Assembly: GCA_944390575.1 (NCBI GenBank)
Contig: CALXQJ010000001.1
Span: 124,001 to 188,000, forward strand
DNA: 64,000 nucleotides
From: an uncultured Spirochaetota bacterium
Lineage (GTDB): Bacteria > Spirochaetota > Brachyspiria > Brachyspirales > Brachyspiraceae
Direction: 5' to 3'
The position numbers were made by a program, and so were the translations under genes. Numbering within the stretch: the stretch's first letter is position 1; every line of letters starts with the position of its first letter. Positions 1 to 7,420 of the stretch are shown piece by piece. The notes below the pieces were generated by a model. That model ran no database searches, was not told the DNA's origin, and saw nothing but the letters and a program-made list of their open reading frames with translations.

Positions 1-1
1 T

Positions 2-457
2 AAAACTGTAGAACTTAAGTCGGTTAAAGTAAATATTAATAGTATTGAATTATTAGAGTATAATTACCCATACTTTACTATTAAAGTATCTGTTAGTAAA
101 GGCACATATATACGCTCTATAATAAGAGATATTGGAATTATTACTAATAATTTAGCATATACAAAAGACTTAAAAAGAACTGCAATAGGTGAGTTTACAA
201 TAAATAATAGCATTTCAATAGATAAAATATTTGAAGAGAATATATTATCATTTTTTGATATGTTTAACAAAATAAAAAAAGAAGTAGTAGAAGATAAAAG
301 TGATATAAGACAAATATTATGTGGAAACACTAAGTTAATAGAACATTATAATTTTGATGATAAGCATATTGCATTAGTAGATAATTCTAATAATTTATTA
401 GCACTAATAACTAAAAATAATAAAAATGAAAATGTATTTTCTTTTGTAAACTCTTAA
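2..457 (+). CDS. truB: tRNA pseudouridine(55) synthase TruB, C-terminal part (5' end outside window)
   Basis: The frame is open from the first bases of the window and stops at 455-457, so only about 151 C-terminal residues are visible. TruB makes pseudouridine-55 in the T-loop of elongator tRNAs. The visible part holds the conserved block reading VSKGTYIRSIIRDIG, followed about 15 residues later by LKRTAIGEF. Both match the end of the TruB catalytic domain, where the Arg-Ser pair contacts the tRNA. The catalytic Asp lies upstream and cannot be checked. An internal ATG at 260 is not the start, because coding similarity continues well before it. The next gene begins 14 bases downstream on the same strand, so the two are probably cotranscribed. 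Confidence 0.85.
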   Translation, partial: KTVELKSVKVNINSIELLEYNYPYFTIKVSVSKGTYIRSIIRDIGIITNNLAYTKDLKRTAIGEFTINNSISIDKIFEENILSFFDMFNKIKKEVVEDKSDIRQILCGNTKLIEHYNFDDKHIALVDNSNNLLALITKNNKNENVFSFVNS

Positions 458-471
458 AAGAAGGTATATAT

Positions 472-1152
472 ATGAAAAATATATCTGTTATACTAGCAAG
501 TAGAATATCATCTACAAGGTTACCACAAAAAGCATTAAAACCTATTGCAAACTGTGAATCTATGCTTGAACTTATAATAAAAAGACTTAGAAAAAGCAAA
601 ACTATTCATAATATAATAGTTGCTACTGATTCTAAGTCTTTTGAGTATTTTAATCCTATATTAAAAAAAGTTAATTGTGATTATTTTATAGGTAGTGAAA
701 ATGATGTTTTAGACAGGTATGTAAAAGCATCAAAAGAGTACAATGTAGATATTGTTGTGAGAGCAACTGGAGATAATCCACTTGTTGGTATTAAAGCATT
801 AGATATGATTGTAGATTATCATATAAAAAGCAACAGTGACTTAAGTCATTATAATTTACTACCTTATGGAAGTGGAGTAGAAGTAATAAACTATAATATA
901 TTAGAAATAGCAAATCAAAACTCAAAAGATCCTTTTGAACATGAGCATATCACACAGTATCATTATAGAAATAATACTCAATTCAAAGTATCATATCCAG
1001 ATGCTCCTAATGACTTTAATATGCCAGAATTAAGATTAACGGTAGATACATTGGAAGACTATAATAATGTTATTAAAATATTTGATAAATATAATAATAA
1101 TATATATATAGATATAGATGAAATAATTTCTGATATAAGAAATAATAAATAA
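472..1152 (+). CDS. SpsF-like cytidylyltransferase / glycosyltransferase family protein
   Basis: This 226-residue protein opens with the nucleotidyltransferase signature ILASRISSTRLPQKALKPI, the ARxxSTRLPGK-type loop of the CMP-sugar synthetase fold. A later VRATGDNPLVG carries the acidic metal-binding motif. This pattern is typical of the SpsF (spore coat polysaccharide) family, which in non-sporulating bacteria often makes activated sugars for surface or flagellin glycosylation. The sugar cannot be told from sequence. An AGAAGG ribosome-binding site lies about 7 bases before the ATG. The gene sits between truB and a GIY-YIG gene with almost no spacing, which suggests cotranscription but no shared function. 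Confidence 0.75.
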   Translation: MKNISVILASRISSTRLPQKALKPIANCESMLELIIKRLRKSKTIHNIIVATDSKSFEYFNPILKKVNCDYFIGSENDVLDRYVKASKEYNVDIVVRATGDNPLVGIKALDMIVDYHIKSNSDLSHYNLLPYGSGVEVINYNILEIANQNSKDPFEHEHITQYHYRNNTQFKVSYPDAPNDFNMPELRLTVDTLEDYNNVIKIFDKYNNNIYIDIDEIISDIRNNK

Positions 1153-1153
1153 A

Positions 1154-1510
1154 ATGCCAAAAGAAGATAAATACTATGTATATATTATACTATGTGATAA
1201 TAATTCTCTATATACAGGTATAACCAACAATTTAATAGATAGATTTAAAAAACATAAAACTAACAAAGGTGCCAACTATACCAAAATATATAAACCTGTA
1301 AAGTATCTATCAGCTTGGTATGTAAAAAATAAAAGTATAGCTCTTAGCCTAGAACATTTTATAAAAAAACAAAATAAATCAAAAAAAATAGATTTTATAA
1401 ATAAAACTTCTCTATTAAAAAAAGAATACTCTCAGTATAAAATGAAAAATATAGATATAAAAAAAGTTTATAAAAACACTATTAACAAGATTAATTCAAA
1501 CTTTATTTAA
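1154..1510 (+). CDS. GIY-YIG domain protein (UPF0213/YhbQ-like)
   Basis: This small protein (118 residues) has a single GIY-YIG nuclease domain. YYVYIILC and the following LYTGIT form the two halves of the motif, DRFKKH supplies the conserved Arg, and ALSLEHFIKK supplies the candidate metal-binding Glu. Stand-alone proteins of this kind (UPF0213) are common and mostly uncharacterised, with proposed roles in DNA structure or repair. The C-terminal 40 residues are lysine-rich and longer than in most family members. The start codon lies two bases after the stop of the preceding gene, so translation is probably coupled. A hairpin follows at 1521-1546. Confidence 0.8.
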   Translation: MPKEDKYYVYIILCDNNSLYTGITNNLIDRFKKHKTNKGANYTKIYKPVKYLSAWYVKNKSIALSLEHFIKKQNKSKKIDFINKTSLLKKEYSQYKMKNIDIKKVYKNTINKINSNFI

Positions 1511-1520
1511 AATAATAAAA

Positions 1521-1546
1521 CCGCTTTTTTGGGATGAGAAAAGCGG
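1521..1546. terminator. Hairpin between convergent genes
   Basis: An eight-base stem (CCGCTTTT at 1521-1528 pairing with AAAAGCGG at 1539-1546) encloses a 10-base loop. Read on the minus strand, the stem is followed by TTTTATTATT, so it best terminates the SAM-hydrolase gene transcript coming from the right. It lies just after the GIY-YIG stop codon and may act in both directions. Confidence 0.6.
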
Positions 1547-1652
1547 CTTATTACAAATATAGTTATTGGGGGGTAGTCCAATCAACTAATAATATTATCG
1601 TTTATTTGTTTTTTTACTTTAGTATTTTTTATACTTTTTTATTTTAAAATAC

Positions 1653-2558
1653 TTATTTCTTTATAACTTCTATTCTCCAAGAAGGTCCACTAAATACTTG
1701 ATATCTTTGAGAGAAATTTCCAATATTAACAGCAAGAGCAAAGTTAAGCTCAGAATTAAAATATGCTAAATTATCATTTTCTTTCACATCCCCAAATGTA
1801 TTAACTAAAGGTACATCTCCAGTCCATACAAGCATATCTGAATTATATATCTTAATATTCAACATATCTCCAACTTTTATACCATTATCAATCATTAACT
1901 GACGAGGTAAAGAAGTCCATACATTACCATACTGAATATCTAAAATAGGAATATTAGCGTAGAAAACCCCATTTTCAAATTTTGCTTTAACATAATCTAT
2001 CATAGTAACATTAGTACCAAGAGATTTACCAACCTGCTCAAATGTAATTTTATTAGCAGCAAGCTTAGCTCCAGTATATACATATACATCTCTACCGTGA
2101 AAAGTATATGATTCCTGAGAATTAGTAAGTCTATTAACCGCCTCATCTATCTCACGTACTTCTTCAACTCCCATACTGTCAGCAATAAAAGTTAAAGTTC
2201 CATTATCAGGAGTAACAAAATAATGTCCTGTCTTTGTTTTAAGTACAACAGATTTTCTATCAGTACCAACACCAGGATCTACTACAGAAACAAATACTGT
2301 ACCCTTAGGCCAATATCTTGCTGTTTCATTAAGTCTCAAAGCTCCTTCCCAAATATTAAAAGGTGGTATTTCATGTGTTAAGTCATATATTCTTAATTTT
2401 GGATCAACTCCAACAGCAACACCATACATACTGGCAACAGCACTATCCTTTAATGAAAAATCTGTTTGCAAAACTAAAGGTGAATAATTAGATTCTTTCT
2501 CCTTACAAGAAATTATAAAAGTTAATAGTAGAATAAAAAATAATAAATATTTTTTCAT
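1653..2558 (-). CDS. SAM hydroxide adenosyltransferase (DUF62) with lipoprotein signal
   Basis: This 301-residue protein belongs to the S-adenosyl-L-methionine hydrolase (adenosine-forming) family, also called DUF62, which splits SAM into adenosine and methionine. The catalytic Asp-Arg-His set of the family is intact: D94 and R101 in VVDPGVGTDRK, and H154 in FHGRD. The N-terminal metal or substrate loop QTDFSLKD is also present. The N-terminus is unusual, with KK, a hydrophobic stretch and the lipobox-like IISC at residues 15-18. This predicts export and lipid anchoring, whereas most family members are cytoplasmic. The gene is flanked by hairpins on both sides and is probably monocistronic. 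Confidence 0.82.
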   Translation of the reverse strand: MKKYLLFFILLLTFIISCKEKESNYSPLVLQTDFSLKDSAVASMYGVAVGVDPKLRIYDLTHEIPPFNIWEGALRLNETARYWPKGTVFVSVVDPGVGTDRKSVVLKTKTGHYFVTPDNGTLTFIADSMGVEEVREIDEAVNRLTNSQESYTFHGRDVYVYTGAKLAANKITFEQVGKSLGTNVTMIDYVKAKFENGVFYANIPILDIQYGNVWTSLPRQLMIDNGIKVGDMLNIKIYNSDMLVWTGDVPLVNTFGDVKENDNLAYFNSELNFALAVNIGNFSQRYQVFSGPSWRIEVIKK

Positions 2559-2590
2559 ATTTATAATCCTTATATTTTTTTATAAAAAAT

Positions 2591-2629
2591 AAAAAAGGGT
2601 ATAGCTTTAACACTATCCCCTTTTTTTTT
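2591..2629 (-). terminator. Rho-independent terminator after fba and the small basic gene
   Basis: The stem GGGTATAG at 2597-2604 pairs with CTATCCCC at 2613-2620 with one mismatch and an eight-base loop. It is flanked by six A on the left and nine T on the right, so it has a U-tract in either direction. Both neighbouring genes are on the minus strand, so its natural use is to end the aldolase operon transcript. Confidence 0.75.
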
Positions 2630-2634
2630 AATAT

Positions 2635-2727
2635 TTATTTTTTGTTAGCATTTAGAGCTTCTTTTTGTCTCTTAATTCTTCTTAAAGCTCTCTTACGCTT
2701 TACAACTCTTCTATGCTGTTTTCCCAC
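2635..2727 (-). CDS. 30-residue basic protein, possibly ribosome-associated
   Basis: This short gene has a GTG start and a strong AAGGAG ribosome-binding site about seven bases upstream. The product starts MGKQHRRVVKRKRAL and ends EALNANKK, and nearly half its residues are Arg or Lys. It sits 30 bases after the aldolase gene on the same strand and just before a good terminator, so it is clearly part of a transcript. Tiny Arg/Lys-rich proteins beginning MGK are known as minor ribosomal or RNA-binding proteins in several phyla (for example bS22 and Thx). The resemblance here is in composition and size only. Confidence 0.7.
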   Translation of the reverse strand: MGKQHRRVVKRKRALRRIKRQKEALNANKK

Positions 2728-2757
2728 AGAAAATTCTCCTTAATAATTTATTTAATA

Positions 2758-3720
2758 TTATATTCTATTATTAGAACCTAATACATTATTAATTTTATGC
2801 ATATAAAGCTTTTTCATTTCATCACGAGCAGGTCCTAAATATTTTCTAGGATCAAACTCTTTAGGATCTTCTGCAAATATTTTTCTAATAGCAGCAGTCA
2901 TAGCAAGACGAGAATCACTATCTATATTAATCTTACAAACAGCACTCTTAGCAGCTTCTCTTAATTGATCTTCAGAAATACCTATAGCATCATCTAATTT
3001 ACCACCATAAGAATTAATCATCTTAACATACTCTTGAGGTACAGAAGAAGCACCGTGTAATACAATAGGGAATCCAGGAATCTTTTTTTCTATTTCTCTT
3101 AAAATATCTAATCTAATTTCAGGATTTTGACCTGGTTTAAACTTATAAGCACCATGACTAGTACCAATAGAAATAGCAAGAGAATCTACACCAGTCTTTT
3201 TAACGAAGTCTTCAACTTCTTCAGGCTGAGTATATGTATGATGCTCAGCTACAACATCATCCTCAACACCAGCTAAAACACCTAATTCACCTTCAACAGT
3301 AACATCATACTTATGAGCATATTCTACTACTTCAGCAGTAATATCCACATTCTTATTATATTCATGATGACTACCATCTATCATAACAGAAGAAAAACCA
3401 TACTCTACACAACTTTTTACAGTCTCTAAACTATCGCCATGATCTAAGTGTAATACTATAGGTACTTTAACACCTAATTCTTCTGCATATTTAGTAGCAC
3501 CTTGAGCCATGTACTGTAATAAAGTTTTATTAGCATATTTACGAGCTCCAGCTGATACTTGTAAAATAACAGGGCTTTTAGTCTCTACACAAGCTTGTAT
3601 TATAGCTTGAAGTTGTTCCATATTATTAAAGTTAAACGCAGGTATAGCATAACCACCAGTTACAGCCTTAGCGAATAGATCTCTACTATTTACTAAGCCT
3701 AAGTCTGAAAATTTTATCAT
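2758..3720 (-). CDS. fba: Class II fructose-1,6-bisphosphate aldolase
   Basis: This 320-residue protein is a zinc-dependent aldolase of glycolysis and gluconeogenesis that cleaves fructose-1,6-bisphosphate to DHAP and glyceraldehyde-3-phosphate. HLDHGDSLE (residues 91-99) carries the catalytic Asp and a zinc His. GTSHGAYK and VLHGASSVP supply the remaining zinc ligands and the phosphate-binding region. NIDSD near the C-terminus matches the substrate-binding NVDTD motif. The length is normal for the family. A GGGAG ribosome-binding site precedes the ATG, and a near-consensus promoter lies at 3759-3787. The small basic gene downstream appears cotranscribed. Confidence 0.96.
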   Translation of the reverse strand: MIKFSDLGLVNSRDLFAKAVTGGYAIPAFNFNNMEQLQAIIQACVETKSPVILQVSAGARKYANKTLLQYMAQGATKYAEELGVKVPIVLHLDHGDSLETVKSCVEYGFSSVMIDGSHHEYNKNVDITAEVVEYAHKYDVTVEGELGVLAGVEDDVVAEHHTYTQPEEVEDFVKKTGVDSLAISIGTSHGAYKFKPGQNPEIRLDILREIEKKIPGFPIVLHGASSVPQEYVKMINSYGGKLDDAIGISEDQLREAAKSAVCKINIDSDSRLAMTAAIRKIFAEDPKEFDPRKYLGPARDEMKKLYMHKINNVLGSNNRI

Positions 3721-3758
3721 ATTATTACTCCCTTACATAGAATATAAATAACTCAATT

Positions 3759-3787
3759 ATGATATATTAAATATAATATTTTGTCAA
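3759..3787 (-). promoter_or_regulatory. Sigma-70 type promoter of fba
   Basis: Read on the minus strand, TTGACA (3787-3782) and TATCAT (3764-3759) are separated by exactly 17 bases. The -35 box is perfect and the -10 box has one mismatch. The aldolase start codon lies about 40 bases further on. Confidence 0.8.
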
Positions 3788-3889
3788 TTTTTTTACATAT
3801 ATTAGTGTATATTAAACTTAATGTAGTTTACATTATTTATATTTTATATTATTATTGTAATTATTAAAATTAAATGGAATTAAAATAAA

Positions 3890-4406
3890 ATGAAAAATTT
3901 TTTGTTATTACTATATTAACTTTATTAAAATTAAATCTATTTTCAATGTATGGAGATAAAAAATAACGTATGATACTTCATTAAATGCTAAGAATATGAT
4001 AATAACTGATCAAATTAGATATAATATTACAGCTGGAACACAAGCATTAGGTCGTGAACATCCTTATGTACCGTATGATGACCTTATATTTACTGATAAT
4101 CCATATGTTCCATACTTAGTAACAGTAGTTCCTTCTTTAGGATTATCTTCTAAATCAGACATAGTAGAATTATATTTAGAACCTTCTTTAGGTTTCGCTA
4201 TGAAAAACTATGATGTAAAAGATACAAAAAAGGCTACTTATTATTTAGCTTGGAATGCGTATGGAGAGATTTATATAAGACCTATTCAAAATTTAGAGTT
4301 TTACTTTGAAGTAGAAGTGGGTAATAATAATGAAAACAATACTTTCACTCAAGAAGTTCAATTTAATACAACAACAGGAATTACTTGGTATTTACCTAAA
4401 TTTTAA
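3890..4406 (+). pseudogene. Vsp-like variable surface protein, internally deleted and frameshifted
   Basis: The C-terminal part (open from 3996 or slightly earlier) ends TTTGITWYLPKF after NAYGEIYIRPIQNLEFYFEV. From memory, this closely resembles the C-terminus of the Brachyspira variable surface (Vsp) outer-membrane proteins. An ATG at 3890 begins MKNFLLLL, then runs into a stop. In the next frame the signal peptide continues as LTLLKLNLFSMYGDKK, and MYGD resembles the mature Vsp N-terminus. A further shift leads to TYDTSLNAKNM and the C-terminal barrel part. Full-length Vsp proteins are over 300 residues, so well over half of the middle is missing. The remnant ends directly against the convergent gene at 4407. 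It is non-functional unless restarted internally without a signal peptide. Confidence 0.7.
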
Positions 4407-5099
4407 TTAATTATATAAATTAAGATAATAGCTATATAGCTCTCTTTTAGTGCTATATAGCGTTATTCCCTTTATAGGACTACGTTTTAATGTAAGCGTT
4501 GCTATTTTTACTTTGTTATTATTAACTCTAATAATTCTTTCTCTAATAGAACTTATTATTTCATTAGATAACTTATTATTATATATATTATTAACATCAA
4601 AACTATCTAATATAGAATAATCTATATTATTTATTATCTTAAAAAAATGATTCTCTGTAAATCTACTTGTAAATATAATTAACTTAAGAGTATTATAACT
4701 TAGTAGTACATCAGATAATATTTTATTATACTCAACAATAATAAGGTCTGTATCCTTAGAACTATTTTTATCTTTTCTTCTACACTTCAAAAAAACATCA
4801 GCTATACCTACTTTATTATTAGTAAATAATTCCTTTTTTAGCTTTTTATTTTGTATAAAAAAAGATTTTTCTTCCTGTATTTTATCTTGAAATGAATCAT
4901 ATATAAGTTTCCAAAATTCACTTCTACTACTTGAATAATACCAAGCATTTTCTTTTTTATCTTTAGGTAAAGTATTAAACTTATCAACTTGAGAATATAG
5001 TGGAATAGGAAAGCTACCAAGAATTAAAATTTTCATATCATCAGGAAAAAAATTAATATCTTTAAAAACTCTTGATTCTATTTCATTATCAATCATCAC
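4407..5099 (-). CDS. Uracil-DNA-glycosylase-fold protein
   Basis: This 230-residue protein resembles the UDG superfamily, closest to the hypoxanthine/uracil glycosylases of family 6 type. ILGSFP at residues 26-31 matches the substrate-pocket motif. WYYSSSRSEFW (53-63) matches the YYxxxRNxFW block, and VGIADVFLKCRRKDKNSSKD matches the central segment. The Asn of RNxFW is Ser here, so the exact substrate is uncertain. A base-excision role is inferred from the fold only. The start overlaps the stop of the HNH nuclease gene (ATGA at 5099-5096), giving translational coupling. It is the last gene of a four-gene minus-strand operon. Confidence 0.65.
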   Translation of the reverse strand: MMIDNEIESRVFKDINFFPDDMKILILGSFPIPLYSQVDKFNTLPKDKKENAWYYSSSRSEFWKLIYDSFQDKIQEEKSFFIQNKKLKKELFTNNKVGIADVFLKCRRKDKNSSKDTDLIIVEYNKILSDVLLSYNTLKLIIFTSRFTENHFFKIINNIDYSILDSFDVNNIYNNKLSNEIISSIRERIIRVNNNKVKIATLTLKRSPIKGITLYSTKRELYSYYLNLYN

Positions 5100-5695
5100 T
5101 TACCCCTACATACCATATTTGATACAGCATCAAAACCATCTTCAATAGTAAGTCCCCATTCTTTTTTTATCTTATACCAAGTACGAACATACTCACACTG
5201 ATATTCTTTATTAGGAGGAAGCCATTCAACTGGAGATTTATGACCTTTAGAACGATTTATAGTTTTAGAAACAGCAATTAAATGATTTTTATCTTTTAAA
5301 TAATTATAATACTTATACTTTTTTCTTTTACTCCAATTAGATGCACCACTTTCATAAGCATTTTTTAAAGGTACAAAATGATCTATATCTAAATACTTAG
5401 GGTCAGAAAAATACTCACCACTAAAAACATCATACCATTTGCCATATATAACTTTATTACTCTTTATTATAGGTTCTATTAAAGATTCTTCTATTAAAAC
5501 TTCTTGTCTTGTATTAAATCCATCTCCATCCTCATCTATCCACTTTCCCCATTCTTTTCTATTGTATGAACTTTCTTTTTCTGCATCTTCATAAATTCTC
5601 TTTATATTTCTATAAAAATACAAAGAAAGAAAAACAATGATAACTATAAAAAGTAATATACTAGATTTTCTATTTTTTTTATTAAAATAACTCAT
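5096..5695 (-). CDS. Membrane-anchored HNH nuclease (DUF1524/GmrSD C-terminal-like)
   Basis: This 199-residue protein has one N-terminal membrane helix (about residues 12-28), placing the rest outside the cytoplasm. The nuclease part contains LDIDHFVPLKNAYESGASNW, with D105 and H106 as the likely metal and base residues. It is followed by NHLIAVSKTINRSKGHKSP (N147, K150) and VEWLPP. This is the DUF1524 layout seen in secreted nucleases and in the C-terminus of GmrSD enzymes. A DEDGDGF acidic loop precedes it. The likely job is extracellular or periplasmic DNA or RNA breakdown for nutrient use. The gene overlaps both neighbours by four bases (ATGA), so expression is tied to the M24 peptidase and the UDG-like protein. 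Confidence 0.78.
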   Translation of the reverse strand: MSYFNKKNRKSSILLFIVIIVFLSLYFYRNIKRIYEDAEKESSYNRKEWGKWIDEDGDGFNTRQEVLIEESLIEPIIKSNKVIYGKWYDVFSGEYFSDPKYLDIDHFVPLKNAYESGASNWSKRKKYKYYNYLKDKNHLIAVSKTINRSKGHKSPVEWLPPNKEYQCEYVRTWYKIKKEWGLTIEDGFDAVSNMVCRGK

Positions 5696-6807
5696 AAAAC
5701 TATTAAATCAATAGGGGTATTATTTAATATACTACATCCATCTTTAGTGACAACAGCCATATTCTCTATTCTAACACCCCCAATATTAGGTATATATATA
5801 CCAGGCTCTATAGTTACAACATTTCCACTTTGAAGAGTATTATCCCAAAATGGAGATAAACGTGGAAGTTCATGTATCTCTATACCAACACCATGCCCCA
5901 AGCTATGACCAAAATATTCTCCATATCCATTTGTTTTTATAATATCTCTTGCTATTAAATCTATACTCTTACCGCTAACTGAATGTTTAATTGCTTCTAC
6001 AGATTTTTCATTTGCATCTTTAACAATATTATATATTTTAGACATTCTATCAAAATTATTACCACGTCCAAAAAATAAAGTTCTTGTAATATCACTTTGA
6101 TACCCATTTTTAGAAAGTCCAAAATCTATCAATATATTATCTCCAAATTTAAGCTTTCTCTCAGTTGGCACCCCATGAGGAAGAGAACTTCTCTCCCCAA
6201 ACAATAATATAGTATCAAAAGAAGTTTTATCTCCACCTTCTTTTCTCATTTGATATTCTAACTCTGCTGCTAATTCTTGTTCGGATACACCTTCTTTTAT
6301 AAATGCTAATGTTTTTGTTAATGCTACTTCAGCTTTATTTAAATTTTCTTTTATTATTTTTATTTCTTCTTTTTCTTTTGTAGATCTAATAATATCAATA
6401 TCTATATTAGTTGTACTTACTTTTATAGAATGAGAAGTCATCTTTGATACTATATTATCATATTCATTTAGATAAAGAGAATTTTTTGCTATAGTAAATT
6501 GTTTAATGGATAATTCTTCTAATAATAAATAAAGAGTATCTTCATATAGATTTGCAACCAAAACTACATTTGTATTATCAGTAACTTGACTAGCTACCTC
6601 AAAATATCTAGAATCTACAAGTAAATATTTTTGAGCATTAGAAATAAATAGCCACCCAGCACTACCTTTAAAGCCTGTTAGATAAAATATATTTTCTAAT
6701 TTTGTTATTAATATATTTTCTGTTGTAAGATTTAATAATTTTTCTAATCTACTTTTATAATTAAACTGCTGTTTTTCACTACTTTTTTCTATTTTAATCT
6801 TACCCAT
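5692..6807 (-). CDS. M24 family aminopeptidase P-like peptidase (Xaa-Pro)
   Basis: This 371-residue two-domain peptidase has a creatinase-like N-terminal domain (about 1-135) and a pita-bread catalytic domain. The five metal ligands can be placed: Asp in LIDFGLSKNGYQSD and again at the end of that block, His in GHSLGHGVGIEIHE, Glu in IEPGIYIP, and Glu in GVRIENMAVV. Such enzymes remove N-terminal residues preceding proline. The length fits PepQ/YpdF-type proteins. It starts 12 bases after the AroQ-like gene and overlaps the next gene by four bases, so it is the second member of the operon. Confidence 0.9.
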   Translation of the reverse strand: MGKIKIEKSSEKQQFNYKSRLEKLLNLTTENILITKLENIFYLTGFKGSAGWLFISNAQKYLLVDSRYFEVASQVTDNTNVVLVANLYEDTLYLLLEELSIKQFTIAKNSLYLNEYDNIVSKMTSHSIKVSTTNIDIDIIRSTKEKEEIKIIKENLNKAEVALTKTLAFIKEGVSEQELAAELEYQMRKEGGDKTSFDTILLFGERSSLPHGVPTERKLKFGDNILIDFGLSKNGYQSDITRTLFFGRGNNFDRMSKIYNIVKDANEKSVEAIKHSVSGKSIDLIARDIIKTNGYGEYFGHSLGHGVGIEIHELPRLSPFWDNTLQSGNVVTIEPGIYIPNIGGVRIENMAVVTKDGCSILNNTPIDLIVL

Positions 6808-6819
6808 TTATTATTTATC

Positions 6820-7266
6820 CTACTTATTTGTATTATTAGCTTTAATAGAAAGTATATGTGCTAATGCTAATATATAACTATTAACACCAAATCCTGATAT
6901 AACGCCAATAGCAATATCGGATAAATAACTATGTTTTCTATATTCCTCTCTAGCATAAATATTACTAATACTCACTTCAATAAAAGGAATAGCCGTAGCA
7001 AGAAAAGCATCTCTTATAGCAATAGAAGTATGAGCATAAGCTCCTGCATTTATAATAATATATTTAATATTTTCATCATAAGCCCTATGTATTCTATCTA
7101 TTATGGCACCTTCATAATTAGATTGAAAAAAAGATACTTTAACACCATCTATAATAGCTTCTTTTATCTTATTTTCTATTTCACCAAGAGTAGCAGAACC
7201 TAATATATTTGTTTGTGAAACTCCAAGCATATTAGAGTTAGGACCATTTATAACAAGAATATTCAT
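6820..7266 (-). CDS. Type II 3-dehydroquinate dehydratase homologue lacking catalytic residues
   Basis: The 148-residue protein aligns over its full length with AroQ, the type II dehydroquinase of the shikimate pathway: NGPNSNMLG, QSNYEGAIIDRI, INAGAYAHTSIAIRDA, FIEVSISN, GVISGFGVNSYILAL. The active site is altered. In the family pattern GxREPxxYG the Arg is S17 and the catalytic Tyr is L22. The catalytic His in SNxHARExFR is Y104, and the His of SNHEG is Y51. N73 and E97 are kept. The bases were read directly and confirm these changes. The fold is probably retained while dehydratase activity is doubtful. The protein could bind a ligand or act as a scaffold, or the gene may be drifting. It is the first gene of the operon. 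Confidence 0.8.
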   Translation of the reverse strand: MNILVINGPNSNMLGVSQTNILGSATLGEIENKIKEAIIDGVKVSFFQSNYEGAIIDRIHRAYDENIKYIIINAGAYAHTSIAIRDAFLATAIPFIEVSISNIYAREEYRKHSYLSDIAIGVISGFGVNSYILALAHILSIKANNTNK

Positions 7267-7354
7267 AATTACACAACTTTATTTTTTGATATAGAACTTT
7301 ATTATTATATATTTTAATAAAAAAATCAAACAATAAAATAATAATAGTATTTTA

Positions 7355-7383
7355 TTGAAATAAAGATTGTTTTTTATTATAAT
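7355..7383 (+). promoter_or_regulatory. Sigma-70 type promoter of dxs
   Basis: TTGAAA at 7355-7360 and a perfect TATAAT at 7378-7383 are separated by 17 bases. The predicted transcript starts near 7390, about 30 bases before the dxs ATG. Confidence 0.8.
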
Positions 7384-7420
7384 GTATCTATCGTTTATTA
7401 AAAATTAAGTTTAGAGTATT

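Noticed and set aside
1560-1600. Run of six G with short flanking ATTGG/CCAAT repeat
   Set aside because: It is noticeable in this AT-rich setting, but the stem is only five bases and no transcript end or known motif fits.
4838-5020. Small frame within the UDG-like gene
   Set aside because: It is an alternative frame of the same strand without a ribosome-binding site, composed of AT-driven Leu/Ile/Lys.
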